DNA of 64,000 bases from an uncultured Lachnospiraceae bacterium (GTDB lineage Bacteria > Bacillota > Clostridia > Lachnospirales > Lachnospiraceae), in contig CAJUDY010000015.1 of the NCBI GenBank assembly GCA_910584945.1, positions 10,004-74,003 on the forward strand, given 5' to 3'. The notes under the pieces were generated by a model. The model ran no database searches, had not been told where the DNA came from, and saw nothing but the letters and a program-made list of their open reading frames with translations. A program made the position numbers and the translations under genes. Of this stretch, positions 36,179 through 44,474 are shown piece by piece (positions within the stretch are counted from its first letter, which is position 1; each line of letters opens with the position of its first letter).

Positions 36179-37279
36179 ATGGCAGGCGCATCCTATTCCA
36201 TAAAAAAGAACCGGATTGAGAGAGGATGGCATCCGGGGTTTGTGCTTGACGGGGACGGAACCCTGCGGCTTGATCCCGGGGAAGGCGTCCATATGCTGTA
36301 TCTTCGGGCCGTCGACGGCGGAGAGGAGGGCGCTTCCTGGGGAAGGCTTCGCTTCCGGGTCTCCTGCCCGGAGGATACGGTCTATTATCTCTACGCGGCG
36401 GCTTTTGACCAGGATTCCTTCTATCGGAGAGAGCAGCCGGTGCGGATCGAGGATTTTCTGTGCGACCGCCGGGAGTCCCACGAGATTAAGCGGCAGTTTA
36501 TGAAGGAAGCGGGTTTTTTAAAATTCACCAATCAGAAGGATGTGCTCTTGTATGAGCTCCAGGGAAGAAACCTTTATCTGGTGCTGGAAGTCCAGGGAAC
36601 GGGAGACTTTTCCATGGGGCAGATGCGGGTGGATCAGCAGGGAGATCCTTTTATGAATACTTTTCCGGAGATTTACCGGGAGAGGGGCAGCTTTTTTCAC
36701 CGCTATCTGTCGGTATTTTCCAGTATCTACGAGGATTTTCAGGAGGAGATCGATGATCTGCCAAAACTCCTGGACCTTGATACCTGTCCGGCCTTCCTGC
36801 TGCCGGTCTACGCTTCCTGGCTGGGCCTTCGGGTGGGGGAGAATTTTCTGGAGGAGCCGGTTCTTCGGGCTTTGGTGAAAGAGGCCTTTTCCCTGAACCG
36901 GATCAAGGGCACGAAGGCGGCTCTTTTGAGGATTGCCCGAATCGTGCTGGGAGAAGAGGTGGTAGTGCTGGAGCGGAATGTGATGAGCGCTCACATCCGG
37001 AAGGAGCAGCTTAAGCAGGTGAACCGCCTGTACGGCGGCACGGTTCATGACGTGACGATCCTGGTGGACCAGGCGCTCACCGAGGTGAAAAAATCGCAGC
37101 TTTTGTTTCTTCTGGACCAGTTTCGGCCCATCCGTTCTAGGATCCATGTGGTCTGTCTTAAGAAGACCTGCGTGCTGGATTCCTATTGCTACCTGGACTG
37201 GAATGCAGGGATTCCCTGGCAGGGAGAGGGGCGTCTGGACCGGGAGATGGAGATGGACGGGGCGGTTTGCCTGCGGTGA
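36179..37279 (+). CDS. Tail protein I-like baseplate component
   Basis: 366 residues. The central region (PFMNTFPEIYRERGSFFHRY, LSVFSSIYEDFQEEIDDLPK, LLDLDTCPAFLLPVYASWLG, LNRIKGTKAALLRIARIVLG) has the pattern of phage P2 tail protein I-like domains in CIS baseplate operons. An N-terminal beta-rich domain of about 150 residues is added. There is no fibre-like repeat. It is the last structural gene of the block; a strong AAAGGGGGG lies before the ATG. Confidence 0.82.
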   Translation: MAGASYSIKKNRIERGWHPGFVLDGDGTLRLDPGEGVHMLYLRAVDGGEEGASWGRLRFRVSCPEDTVYYLYAAAFDQDSFYRREQPVRIEDFLCDRRESHEIKRQFMKEAGFLKFTNQKDVLLYELQGRNLYLVLEVQGTGDFSMGQMRVDQQGDPFMNTFPEIYRERGSFFHRYLSVFSSIYEDFQEEIDDLPKLLDLDTCPAFLLPVYASWLGLRVGENFLEEPVLRALVKEAFSLNRIKGTKAALLRIARIVLGEEVVVLERNVMSAHIRKEQLKQVNRLYGGTVHDVTILVDQALTEVKKSQLLFLLDQFRPIRSRIHVVCLKKTCVLDSYCYLDWNAGIPWQGEGRLDREMEMDGAVCLR

Positions 37280-37305
37280 TATTTTAATGATAAGGAGAGA
37301 GGATT

Positions 37306-37605
37306 ATGACGATTGCGGAGACGAGAAGAGAGGGTATGGTGCAGCTTGATGTGGAGGGAAGGGTGGATACGAATACGAGCCCGGAGCTTCAGAAGAGGAT
37401 TCTGCAGGCGTTTCAGAAGGGGAGTACGGTGATTTTGAATCTGGAGGCGGTGGATTATATCAGCAGTTCGGGGCTTAGGGCCTTGTTGATCGGGCAGAAG
37501 ACGGCCAGCTCCAAGGGGGGCTCCATGAAGCTGATGCATGTGCGGGATTCGGTGAGGAAGGTGTTCGATATGACCGGATTTTCCCAGATGCTGACCATCG
37601 AATGA
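37306..37605 (+). CDS. STAS anti-sigma factor antagonist (RsbV/SpoIIAA-like)
   Basis: 99 residues. VEGRVDTNTSPELQKRILQ and VILNLEAVDYISSSGLRALL form a STAS domain with the phospho-acceptor loop at 53-56; by alignment Ser54 is the phosphorylation site. Dephosphorylated proteins of this type bind and neutralise RsbW/SpoIIAB kinases. A matching kinase gene lies 0.8 kb downstream and a SpoIIE-type phosphatase at 61.9 kb. It directly follows the structural genes by 26 bases with AAGGAGAG. Confidence 0.92.
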   Translation: MTIAETRREGMVQLDVEGRVDTNTSPELQKRILQAFQKGSTVILNLEAVDYISSSGLRALLIGQKTASSKGGSMKLMHVRDSVRKVFDMTGFSQMLTIE

Positions 37606-37609
37606 CGGC

Positions 37610-38278
37610 ATGATTCAGTTTGTGCATGTGACGAAGCAATACGAAGGCGAACCGGAACCGGTTCTTCGGGATTTTTGCGCTGTGATTGAGGACGGGGAAT
37701 TTGTGCTTCTGACCGGGGAGAGCGGGATCGGGAAAAGTACCTGTATCCGGCTGCTGCTTCGGGAGATTCCGGTTACCTCCGGAGAGATCTTTGTGCTGGA
37801 TCAGGAGCTTGGCGCGCTCTCGGATAAGCAGCTTCCATTCTATCGAAGGAAGTTGGGAGTGGTATTTCAGGATACTTATCTGGTCCCGGAACAGACGGTT
37901 TACCAGAATGTGGAGCTTGCCAGGCTGATCGTGGGAGGAACGAAAAAGGAAAACCGGACGGTCATCACTTCTTTGTTTGTTTTGCTTGGGATCACTCATC
38001 TTCACAATCGGTATCCCAGGGAACTTTCAGGAGGGGAGCGGCAGAAGGTCTGTCTGGCCAGGGCGCTGGTGAATTATCCGTCCATTCTTCTGGCGGACGA
38101 ACCCACGGGCAATCTGTCTCCGGGGGAGTCCCGGGAGCTTCTGAAGCTTTTTGAGATGGTGCACCGGCAGGGGATCACGGTGATCGTGGCGACCCACGAC
38201 AAAGAAAATGCCCAGGGACTTGCGTATCGGGAGATTGCACTGGGGGAGAACACCCACATGGACGCCCATCCGGGCTGA
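37610..38278 (+). CDS. Lone FtsE/LolD-like ABC ATPase
   Basis: 222 residues with Walker A GESGIGKST (about 37-45), Q-loop VVFQDT, signature LSGGERQ and Walker B ILLADEP, followed by an H-loop ATHD. FtsE-like proteins normally pair with an FtsX-type permease; none is encoded nearby. It starts 4 bases after the STAS stop with a weak site, so translation is likely coupled. Its position between two partner-switching genes suggests it may energise or gate a membrane step in the same pathway. Confidence 0.85.
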   Translation: MIQFVHVTKQYEGEPEPVLRDFCAVIEDGEFVLLTGESGIGKSTCIRLLLREIPVTSGEIFVLDQELGALSDKQLPFYRRKLGVVFQDTYLVPEQTVYQNVELARLIVGGTKKENRTVITSLFVLLGITHLHNRYPRELSGGERQKVCLARALVNYPSILLADEPTGNLSPGESRELLKLFEMVHRQGITVIVATHDKENAQGLAYREIALGENTHMDAHPG

Positions 38279-38310
38279 GACAGAATAGCGATAGAAAAAT
38301 GGCGATAAGT

Positions 38311-38400
38311 CAGCATCAGAACGGACAGTGCCCGGATGGATAAACAGGAGTGGGGTGAGTGCAAATGCATCTGGATGCTGAAAAAAGGAGATGCGAGACT
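38311..38400 (+). promoter_or_regulatory. Leader hairpin motif, copy D (upstream of RsbW-like gene)
   Basis: CAGCATC (38311-38317) and GATGC-GAGACT (38390-38400) enclose a larger hairpin. It shares the block GGACAG(C/T)GCCCGGATG with copy C at 61.8 kb, here at 38323-38338, pairing imperfectly with GCATCTGGATGCT. The 140-base gap holds no coding sequence that I can support. A ribosome site follows the motif before the ATG at 38419. Confidence 0.55.
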
Positions 38401-38418
38401 ACTATATAGGAGAAGGAT

Positions 38419-38889
38419 ATGAACAAGATGCAGGATATCACACTGCAGGCCAGTGATGATACATTATATACCGTGCTGGACGCCATTGAGGCGCATCTTT
38501 GTAAAAACGGATGCCCCGATTCCGTCAAGACGGAGGTACTGATCTCGGTGGAGGAGATCTATGTGAATATTGCTCATTATGCCTACGGGGGGAAGGCGGG
38601 AGAGGCCACCGTGCAGATGGAGGTCACGCAGAATCCGCGGATCTGCCGGGTCGTGTTCAGGGACCGGGGCGTTCCCTACAACCCGCTGGAAAAAGAAGAC
38701 CCCGACGTCTCGCTTTCGGCGGAAGAGCGGGAGATCGGGGGACTGGGAATCTATATGGTCAAACAGTGTATGGACAAAATAGAATACCGATACGAAGACG
38801 GATACAACATCCTGGTTATCGAGAAGCATCTTCCCCTTCCGGAGGAATCTCCTGAAACTGAAGATACTGATTCGACACATAGCCCGTGA
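38419..38889 (+). CDS. RsbW/SpoIIAB-like serine kinase (anti-sigma factor family)
   Basis: 156 residues, HATPase_c_2 type. The N-box is VLISVEEIYVNIAHYAYGG with Glu and Asn present; G1 is FRDRGVPYNPL; G2 is GGLGIYMVKQC. All catalytic elements look intact. Known members phosphorylate STAS antagonists and bind a sigma factor or another target. No sigma factor gene is visible in the window. The C-terminal tail is short and acidic; its last 74 bases overlap the converging SH3 gene on the other strand. Confidence 0.9.
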   Translation: MNKMQDITLQASDDTLYTVLDAIEAHLCKNGCPDSVKTEVLISVEEIYVNIAHYAYGGKAGEATVQMEVTQNPRICRVVFRDRGVPYNPLEKEDPDVSLSAEEREIGGLGIYMVKQCMDKIEYRYEDGYNILVIEKHLPLPEESPETEDTDSTHSP

Positions 38890-39307
38890 TTTCGGAGGTT
38901 CTGATCAGACTCCAGGCGTCTCCCCGTTCCAGGACGTCGCCGGTAGCGCCGGGAGACAGACGGAAGATGATCTCGGCGTCCATGCCGGGCTGCACGCGGA
39001 CGTGGAGCGCGCTTTTGGTATTCAGGGTCACAAAGGTATAAGATACCGGCGCCGGGTCGGCGGCAGGTTCCGTTGTTTCCTCCTCTGAGGGAGCGTCCGG
39101 TATCACGGAATCTTCCGAAGCGTCAGCAGAGTCTTCCGCTTCTTTGGCGGAAGCAGATACCGGGAAGACAGACCCGGAGGCCAGAGGGTTCTTCGCCAGG
39201 GAAGAGCCGTACAATAACAAAGCAGAACAGATCAGGCAGCCGGCCAGAATATAGAAACCTGCGATGACATAGCCGGGGAATCTTTTTTCTTTTTCATATT
39301 TTCTCAT
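38816..39307 (-). CDS. Membrane-anchored SH3b-domain protein
   Basis: 163 residues on the minus strand, the only well-supported minus gene. A cytoplasmic start (MRKYEKEKRFP), one transmembrane segment (about 11-34), an acidic Ser/Ala/Glu/Pro linker (about 50-90) and a bacterial SH3 domain (SYTFVTLNTKSALHVRVQPG, IIFRLSPGATGDVLERGDAW). SH3b domains bind peptidoglycan. GAGGAGA lies 8 bases before the ATG, and a good promoter is upstream. It may anchor something to the wall near the machine. Confidence 0.85.
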   Translation of the reverse strand: MRKYEKEKRFPGYVIAGFYILAGCLICSALLLYGSSLAKNPLASGSVFPVSASAKEAEDSADASEDSVIPDAPSEEETTEPAADPAPVSYTFVTLNTKSALHVRVQPGMDAEIIFRLSPGATGDVLERGDAWSLIRTSEITGYVSNQYLQFQEIPPEGEDASR

Positions 39308-39367
39308 GGTAGGTGTCTCCTCGTTTTGTCAGGTTCAGTCACGATAGGATTATGAATGACTGTATTT

Positions 39368-39396
39368 ATCATAGCACGATTTCAGAAGAAAGACAA
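39368..39396 (-). promoter_or_regulatory. Sigma-A-type promoter of SH3 gene
   Basis: On the minus strand TTGTCT (39391-39396) is followed by 17 bases and TATGAT (39368-39373), about 60 bases before the SH3 start codon. It lies back to back with the small gene at 39414. Confidence 0.7.
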
Positions 39397-39413
39397 CGAA
39401 AAAAGGAGAGGGA

Positions 39414-39647
39414 ATGCGGGTAACGGACAAATTGATTCAGGATGCGAAGAAAAGAGAAAAAAGGAAAAAAATACAGGGGGATGAGGAGGAGGAGACCCTC
39501 ACTTATTTTCCAAGAACGCGTCAGAGGGCGGTGAATCAGGAGCCGGGAGCGTTCGGCTCGGCGATGGGAGAGGGGATCAATACCCGGAAAAGTGTGTTTG
39601 ACGATACGGCAGTCTTTGAGACGGGCACCGGACAAAAGACGAGATAA
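39414..39647 (+). CDS. Small CIS-island protein with SVFxxxAVFxTG motif
   Basis: 77 residues, very basic N-terminal half (AKKREKRKKIQ), then GEGINTRKSVFDDTAVFETG. AAAGGAGAGGG stands just before the ATG. The C-terminal motif recurs in the small ORF at 41990 (GGGISDTHRSVFNESAVFRT), and each small ORF directly precedes a large island gene. Family unknown. Possible adaptor, chaperone or loading tag for the cargo proteins, by position only. Confidence 0.6.
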   Translation: MRVTDKLIQDAKKREKRKKIQGDEEEETLTYFPRTRQRAVNQEPGAFGSAMGEGINTRKSVFDDTAVFETGTGQKTR

Positions 39648-39713
39648 GGCTTCGATAAGCCGCGTACCCGGTCGGCGCTACAGACCGACGAGTTTAATAT
39701 GAGAGGAATGAAT

Positions 39714-41993
39714 ATGCCACTTGGAAATTATACGTTGCACGAACAGCCCGCAGAACTGCAGAATCCGCTGAATATCAATCTGAACCGGAACAGGAATGCG
39801 AATCCGGCTCCGCTTCCCGGGGTGGAGACGGAGGAGGAGAGGACTGTCCGGCTTCAGGCGGAAGCCAGGCGTCAGGCCAGGGAGCACCGTGAGAACCGTA
39901 TCCGGGCCGTCCGCCGGAACTGCCGGATCCTCATGCCGGAGACAGTCTTTAACCGGCGGAGCGTGAGCGTCCAGGGAGAAGTATATGCCGAAAGGTCCAT
40001 TGAGAGCATCGGCGCGGGGAAGAGAAAGACGCGTCAGGGCTGGAAACGTTCTGCGCTGTATCAGAAGGAGGCCAACGCCAGGCTGGTGGAAAACGGCGTG
40101 GAAGCTTTTGAGGCGGGCCTGGCGGAGCGGTTCAGGGAACATGCGCTTTTGGAGTCGGAGCATCTGAAGAGCCAGGCGCCGGGAATCGTGCTGTTTCTGA
40201 CCGGGGAGCAGGAGAAGGACGAGGAACTGATGCAGCAGGTATTCGCACAGAGGCAGGAGGATGCGGCGCGGATCTGTATGGAACGGTTTATGGAAACGAA
40301 TCTGAATTTTGACCTGCGGACAGACCGGTCTTTTGGAGAAGCTTCTTCGGAACTGGAAGGGGTATCCAGGAAGACCCGGGAGATAAAACGCCTGCTGGAG
40401 AGATTCCCGCAGTTACGGGAGAATCTGACCGAGGATCGGAAGGTGGATCTGGACGCGAAGCTTGAGGTGGCGGAGGATCTGTCCAACTACTATGAGATAC
40501 GCAAAAAAATCATCACCAACGCCCGCTACCGCAGTCATTATAATTCGGAAATCTCCTACCGCTATCATGAGAGCGACACCCTGGAGGCCAAAAACCTCAC
40601 CATGCTTCTGTGGCAGGCGGAGAGATTAAAAAACAATGTGAGCTTATCTCCTGCCGCAGAGCTTCTGGAGAGGCTGGATCAGATGAATCCGCGGGTGCAG
40701 ACACAGGCGGAGACGCATCAGCAGCCGCAGAGGCGTGCGGCGCGGCTCACAAGAGAGGATGCCATTTCTTCTTATTCGGATCAGCGCAGCATGAGTTCCA
40801 GAAGGCAGCTGGCGTCCCTAAGCCAGTGGATGCGGAGATATCTTCTTAACGGGCCGGCTGACGCGGTGGACGCGTATGTGGAGGGAACCCGCTATGCCGT
40901 AGGCTATACGGAGGAACGCGAACGACTGAAAAAAGCCATGAATGCGGTGGACGAAGCGCTGCGGACAAGGGACGATGTGGCCCTCAGACATGCAAAGGAT
41001 TATTTTGAGCGGATGACAAACGGCAGTCTGACCATTTCCGAGGATGCCCCGCGCCTGAATTTTGCAGGGGAAAAACCAAAGGAGGCCGGACGCGTCCGCG
41101 GCGGCGCGCATCGAACCGAAGTGCTGAGAGCCTTTACGCACTGGAGTGCCCAGGAAGATACGCCGCTGTTCTCCCACGAGCCCACGGTCAACGACTTAAA
41201 GCAGCGTTTCGTCTCCAACTGCTATATGGTAGCGGCTACGGCAGGGCTGGTGAACGTAAATCCTTACCTGCTCAAATCCTGTCTTAAGGACAACGGGGAC
41301 GGCACCGTGACGGTCCGCCTCTATCGCCGTGTGGCGAGGAATCGTCCGCAGGAGGAACCGAACCCGGCAGATATCCCTGCGGATGGAGAGGAGTTGGAAG
41401 GATTTGAGGTGGACGACGCGTTCGCGGTCGAGCATGTGCTGGAGCCCGTCTATGTCACGGTGTCCAAGGAGATTCCGCGCATCGGCAGCGCGGACGCCCT
41501 GTCCTCCGGCGCTTTGTGGATGCAGATGATCGAGAAGGCCTGCGCCTTTCTGGGGCGCGACGGCGCCACCGGCTATCGATCTTTGTGGTACGGGGAGGGC
41601 GGCGAATTTCTGGAAAGACTGCTGGGCGTATCTCCGGTGAACGTGGCGGAGGAGGACAGGAATGACGAGCTGTTCGAGAATATGCTCCATGCCAGGGAGC
41701 GTAATATCGTCTACAATGCCGGGAGCAAAAACAACGTGGATGAAAGCGACGGTTTGAACGCCGGCCATGCGTACACGGTGATGGGGGCGGAGCGGATCGC
41801 CGGAGAGCGCTATGTGAAGCTTCGCAATCCCTACAGCACCATGTCCCTTCAGGAGGAAGAGGGCAATGTCACCCGCACCGGCAGGATGTTTGACACTTCC
41901 TCCGATGAAACTTACGGACAGTTCTATATGAAATTTGAGGATTTTATACAGAAATTTGAAAAGATTACTTATACAGATCTGAGTCATGTATGA
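39714..41993 (+). CDS. Putative CIS cargo: shared N-domain plus calpain-like cysteine protease
   Basis: 759 residues from the ATG at 39714 (AGAGGA 7 bases upstream; the paralog at 44475 begins with the same MPLG). Residues about 1-305 are the island's shared domain, ending YRSHYNSEISYRYHESDT then LEAKNLTMLLWQAE. Residues about 455-759 have calpain (C2) features: FVSNCYMVAATAGL with Cys503, ALWMQMIEKACAFL, GHAYTVMGAE with His685, and VKLRNPYSTM with Asn705. The catalytic triad therefore looks complete. A secreted or injected protease is inferred from the domain and its place in the island. No signal peptide. Confidence 0.8.
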   Translation: MPLGNYTLHEQPAELQNPLNINLNRNRNANPAPLPGVETEEERTVRLQAEARRQAREHRENRIRAVRRNCRILMPETVFNRRSVSVQGEVYAERSIESIGAGKRKTRQGWKRSALYQKEANARLVENGVEAFEAGLAERFREHALLESEHLKSQAPGIVLFLTGEQEKDEELMQQVFAQRQEDAARICMERFMETNLNFDLRTDRSFGEASSELEGVSRKTREIKRLLERFPQLRENLTEDRKVDLDAKLEVAEDLSNYYEIRKKIITNARYRSHYNSEISYRYHESDTLEAKNLTMLLWQAERLKNNVSLSPAAELLERLDQMNPRVQTQAETHQQPQRRAARLTREDAISSYSDQRSMSSRRQLASLSQWMRRYLLNGPADAVDAYVEGTRYAVGYTEERERLKKAMNAVDEALRTRDDVALRHAKDYFERMTNGSLTISEDAPRLNFAGEKPKEAGRVRGGAHRTEVLRAFTHWSAQEDTPLFSHEPTVNDLKQRFVSNCYMVAATAGLVNVNPYLLKSCLKDNGDGTVTVRLYRRVARNRPQEEPNPADIPADGEELEGFEVDDAFAVEHVLEPVYVTVSKEIPRIGSADALSSGALWMQMIEKACAFLGRDGATGYRSLWYGEGGEFLERLLGVSPVNVAEEDRNDELFENMLHARERNIVYNAGSKNNVDESDGLNAGHAYTVMGAERIAGERYVKLRNPYSTMSLQEEEGNVTRTGRMFDTSSDETYGQFYMKFEDFIQKFEKITYTDLSHV

Positions 41994-42229
41994 CCGGGAA
42001 AAGGCATAAAACAGGAGGCGGAATCTCTGATACCCACAGGAGTGTGTTCAATGAGAGCGCTGTTTTCCGTACGGGAGATCGGCAGGGAGGGCCAGGAATG
42101 ACAAAAAGGGGAGAGGAACATTGTTTGACAGAGAGCAGAAAAACGACGCGTTTGAGAGCTATGAAAGCTACATGGAATATTTGTTTGCCTGCGTCAACGA
42201 GGGGATCAGCCGCTGTCTGGAGCGTTTGA
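41990..42229 (+). CDS. Small ORF with SVFxxxAVFxTG motif, overlapping AAA gene
   Basis: Starts MTGKRHKTGGGISDTHRSVF, with an ATGA overlap with the calpain gene stop. Residues 8-30 match the end of the 77-residue protein at 39414. The last third overlaps the AAA+ gene in another frame and is probably not under protein constraint. It could be a short real peptide or a decayed copy. No clear ribosome site. Confidence 0.35.
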   Translation: MTGKRHKTGGGISDTHRSVFNESAVFRTGDRQGGPGMTKRGEEHCLTESRKTTRLRAMKATWNICLPASTRGSAAVWSV

Positions 42230-44415
42230 AGGAGGTCTATGCCACGGGGCAGGGGGATTACAAAAATGTCCTCTATCCGGATCTGGAGATCGCCCACGAC
42301 ACCTGCAGGGAGAAATTGAATCAGTTCCGGATACATCAGGAAGAGCAAAAAGAAACAGAAGCGGAACCGGAAGCCGTTGCCCCGGAGCTTTTGGAGCTGT
42401 TCGGAGATTTTCTGGAGGAACAGGGTCGGCGGCAGGAGGAAACGGCAGAGGCGGAACCGGAGAAGGACTGGACGATGGAAGAGATGATGGACTACGTTCA
42501 GTCCCGGGCGGCATCGGCTAGGGAGAGCGGGATCAGCCTGCCCTTCTATGAGATCTGTAAGAAACTGGAATACGAACATTTCACGGTCTTCTGTCTGGCC
42601 TGCGGGATTCTCTCGTCCACCCAGACCGATTATGCGGGCGTGTTCCAGGTCATCAACGAGAACGGAGGGCTGTCGCTGCCCACAATTGAGTCTGCGGCGA
42701 AACTTTACTATGGAGAACGCTTTTCCATCACGGGGGCTTACGGGGACATGTCCGTGTGCCTGGAGCAGCTTCTGCCGGTCCTCAATCTGCAGGTCAGAGA
42801 CAGCATGCCCTTTTCCACGGTGATCTCTCCCGATAAACGGATGATTGATTACCTCTTCGGCAGACATCCGCTGCGGCTGGACGAAAATTATGCGCGCTTT
42901 ATGAAGCTTTTGACCGGGGAGGAGGAGAAGCTTAATCCGATTCTGGCCAATCAGGGGGTATTAGACGCCATGGAGATCTCCTACGGGGACGGGGTGCGGA
43001 TTTTCTCCTATTACGGGGACGAGGGAAGCGGTCGGAAATTTTTTATCCGGCAGTTCTGCAAAAAACAGGGACTGCGGGCCATCTCCATCAACTGCAAAAA
43101 GCTGTTTGTGTATGATTTCGGATTTGTGGACCAGGCGCTCTGGGCGGTGACCAGAGAGTGTATCCTCACCGGCGCCTGCTGCTGTCTGGACGATCTGACC
43201 TACCGGGAAGAGGAGAAGGACAAATTTTTCGGCTATATGGATCTGGCGTTTTCCAGGCTTCTGGAGCACGGAATCCTGGTCTTTACGGTCAGCCGGGAGA
43301 AGCTGTCCATGCGGGAGATGACGAAGGAGGAATTTACCGAGCTGGAGCTTCCGACGCCCTCTAATCAGGAGAGGGAAAACTGCTGGCGGCATTTTTCCGA
43401 AAGCTACGCGCTGGAGGACGACGTGGACCTTCTGGAAATGGCGACCAAATTCCTGTTCACGCCGGGCAAGATCAAGTCGGCGCTCCATCAGGCCAGAAGC
43501 TTTGCCGCCATGGAGCAGAACCTGAAGATTCCAAGAGCCACGCTCTTTAGGGGCTGCAACGAGCAGATGAGTTCGGAGCTGACCCAGAAGGCCACGAAGG
43601 TGAAGGCCAATTTCGGATTTGAAGATATCGTCATGAACCGGGACCAGAGGGAGACGCTGGAGCACGCCATCGACCAGATGAATTTCCGGAAGAAGGTCTA
43701 TGACAACTGGGATTACACGAAGAAATACCCCTACGGCAGAGGGCTCTCGATCCTCCTGTTCGGGGCGCCCGGCACCGGCAAATCCATGTGCGCCCAGGTG
43801 ATCGCCCACGAGCTGAATCTGGAGCTCTACCGGGTGGACCTGTCCAAGGTCATCGACAAATACGTAGGCGAGACGGAGAAATCCATCTCCATGATCTTCC
43901 GGGAGGCGAAAAAATGCAACGTGGTGCTGTTCTTTGACGAGTGCGACACCCTCTTCGCCAAACGGTCCGACGACGGGGGTAGCAACCAGGCGTCAAACAA
44001 CAACAAGACGGCGCTGCTTCTGCAGGAGGTGGAGGCCTACGACGGGGTGTCGGTGCTGGCCACCAACTACAAGCACAACATCGACCCGGCCTTCTTCCGG
44101 CGGATGAAATACATTGTAGAATTCCAGTTCCCGGACCCGGATACGAGGGAGATACTCTGGAAGACCACGATTCCCAAGGGGACGCCCTTAGGGGAGGACG
44201 TGGATATCCGTTTTCTGGCGGAGAAGTTCGAGTTCGTGGGCGGAAATATTAAGAACTGTATTTTAAACGCCGCTTTTCTGGCCGCTGCCGACGGGGACGG
44301 GCAGGAGGTGTGCATGAAGCATTATCTGCAGGCCATCCGCTACGAGTTTGTCAAGACGGGGAAAGTATTTACAAGGTCGGACTTCGAACCCTATGCCTCG
44401 TTGGTCGGACTGTAA
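42121..44415 (+). CDS. CIS AAA+ ATPase 1 (Pvc15/Afp15-like)
   Basis: 764 residues. TTG start at 42121 after GGGGAGAGG; the next in-frame ATG (42172) has no site. Residues about 299-306 hold a degenerate P-loop (GDEGSGRK). The C-terminal AAA+ module has Walker A GAPGTGKS (about 548), a pore-type segment KYVGETEKSISMIF, Walker B VVLFFDECDTLFA (about 601-613), sensor 1 VLATNY and the Arg finger region FFRRM. In PVC/Afp such ATPases are needed for assembly or cargo loading. It is a diverged paralog of the protein at 53.8 kb; both flank the cargo genes. Confidence 0.9.
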   Translation: MFDREQKNDAFESYESYMEYLFACVNEGISRCLERLKEVYATGQGDYKNVLYPDLEIAHDTCREKLNQFRIHQEEQKETEAEPEAVAPELLELFGDFLEEQGRRQEETAEAEPEKDWTMEEMMDYVQSRAASARESGISLPFYEICKKLEYEHFTVFCLACGILSSTQTDYAGVFQVINENGGLSLPTIESAAKLYYGERFSITGAYGDMSVCLEQLLPVLNLQVRDSMPFSTVISPDKRMIDYLFGRHPLRLDENYARFMKLLTGEEEKLNPILANQGVLDAMEISYGDGVRIFSYYGDEGSGRKFFIRQFCKKQGLRAISINCKKLFVYDFGFVDQALWAVTRECILTGACCCLDDLTYREEEKDKFFGYMDLAFSRLLEHGILVFTVSREKLSMREMTKEEFTELELPTPSNQERENCWRHFSESYALEDDVDLLEMATKFLFTPGKIKSALHQARSFAAMEQNLKIPRATLFRGCNEQMSSELTQKATKVKANFGFEDIVMNRDQRETLEHAIDQMNFRKKVYDNWDYTKKYPYGRGLSILLFGAPGTGKSMCAQVIAHELNLELYRVDLSKVIDKYVGETEKSISMIFREAKKCNVVLFFDECDTLFAKRSDDGGSNQASNNNKTALLLQEVEAYDGVSVLATNYKHNIDPAFFRRMKYIVEFQFPDPDTREILWKTTIPKGTPLGEDVDIRFLAEKFEFVGGNIKNCILNAAFLAAADGDGQEVCMKHYLQAIRYEFVKTGKVFTRSDFEPYASLVGL

Positions 44416-44431
44416 GTTTAAAAATAAAAAA

Positions 44432-44462
44432 AGAGTATCGGTAAAGCTGCGAAACGATTTCA
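44432..44462 (+). promoter_or_regulatory. Degenerate leader motif, copy E
   Basis: AAAAAGAGTATCGGTAAAGC followed by TGCGAAACG aligns closely with copy B (AAAAACAGCATCGGGAAGAT then GCGGAACT), but the pairing stem has decayed. It lies just before AAGGAGG and the cargo gene at 44475. Confidence 0.35.
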
Positions 44463-44474
44463 AGGAGGAATAAT

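Noticed and set aside
38281..38418. Small coding gene between the ABC ATPase and the RsbW-like gene
   Set aside because: Short frames lack ribosome sites; the sequence is explained by the leader hairpin.
39648..39698. Leader motif before the calpain-like gene
   Set aside because: Two short hairpins (GGCTT/AAGCC and GTCGG/CCGAC) are present but they do not share the ACAG/GCGGAAC flanks, so they were not counted as a copy.
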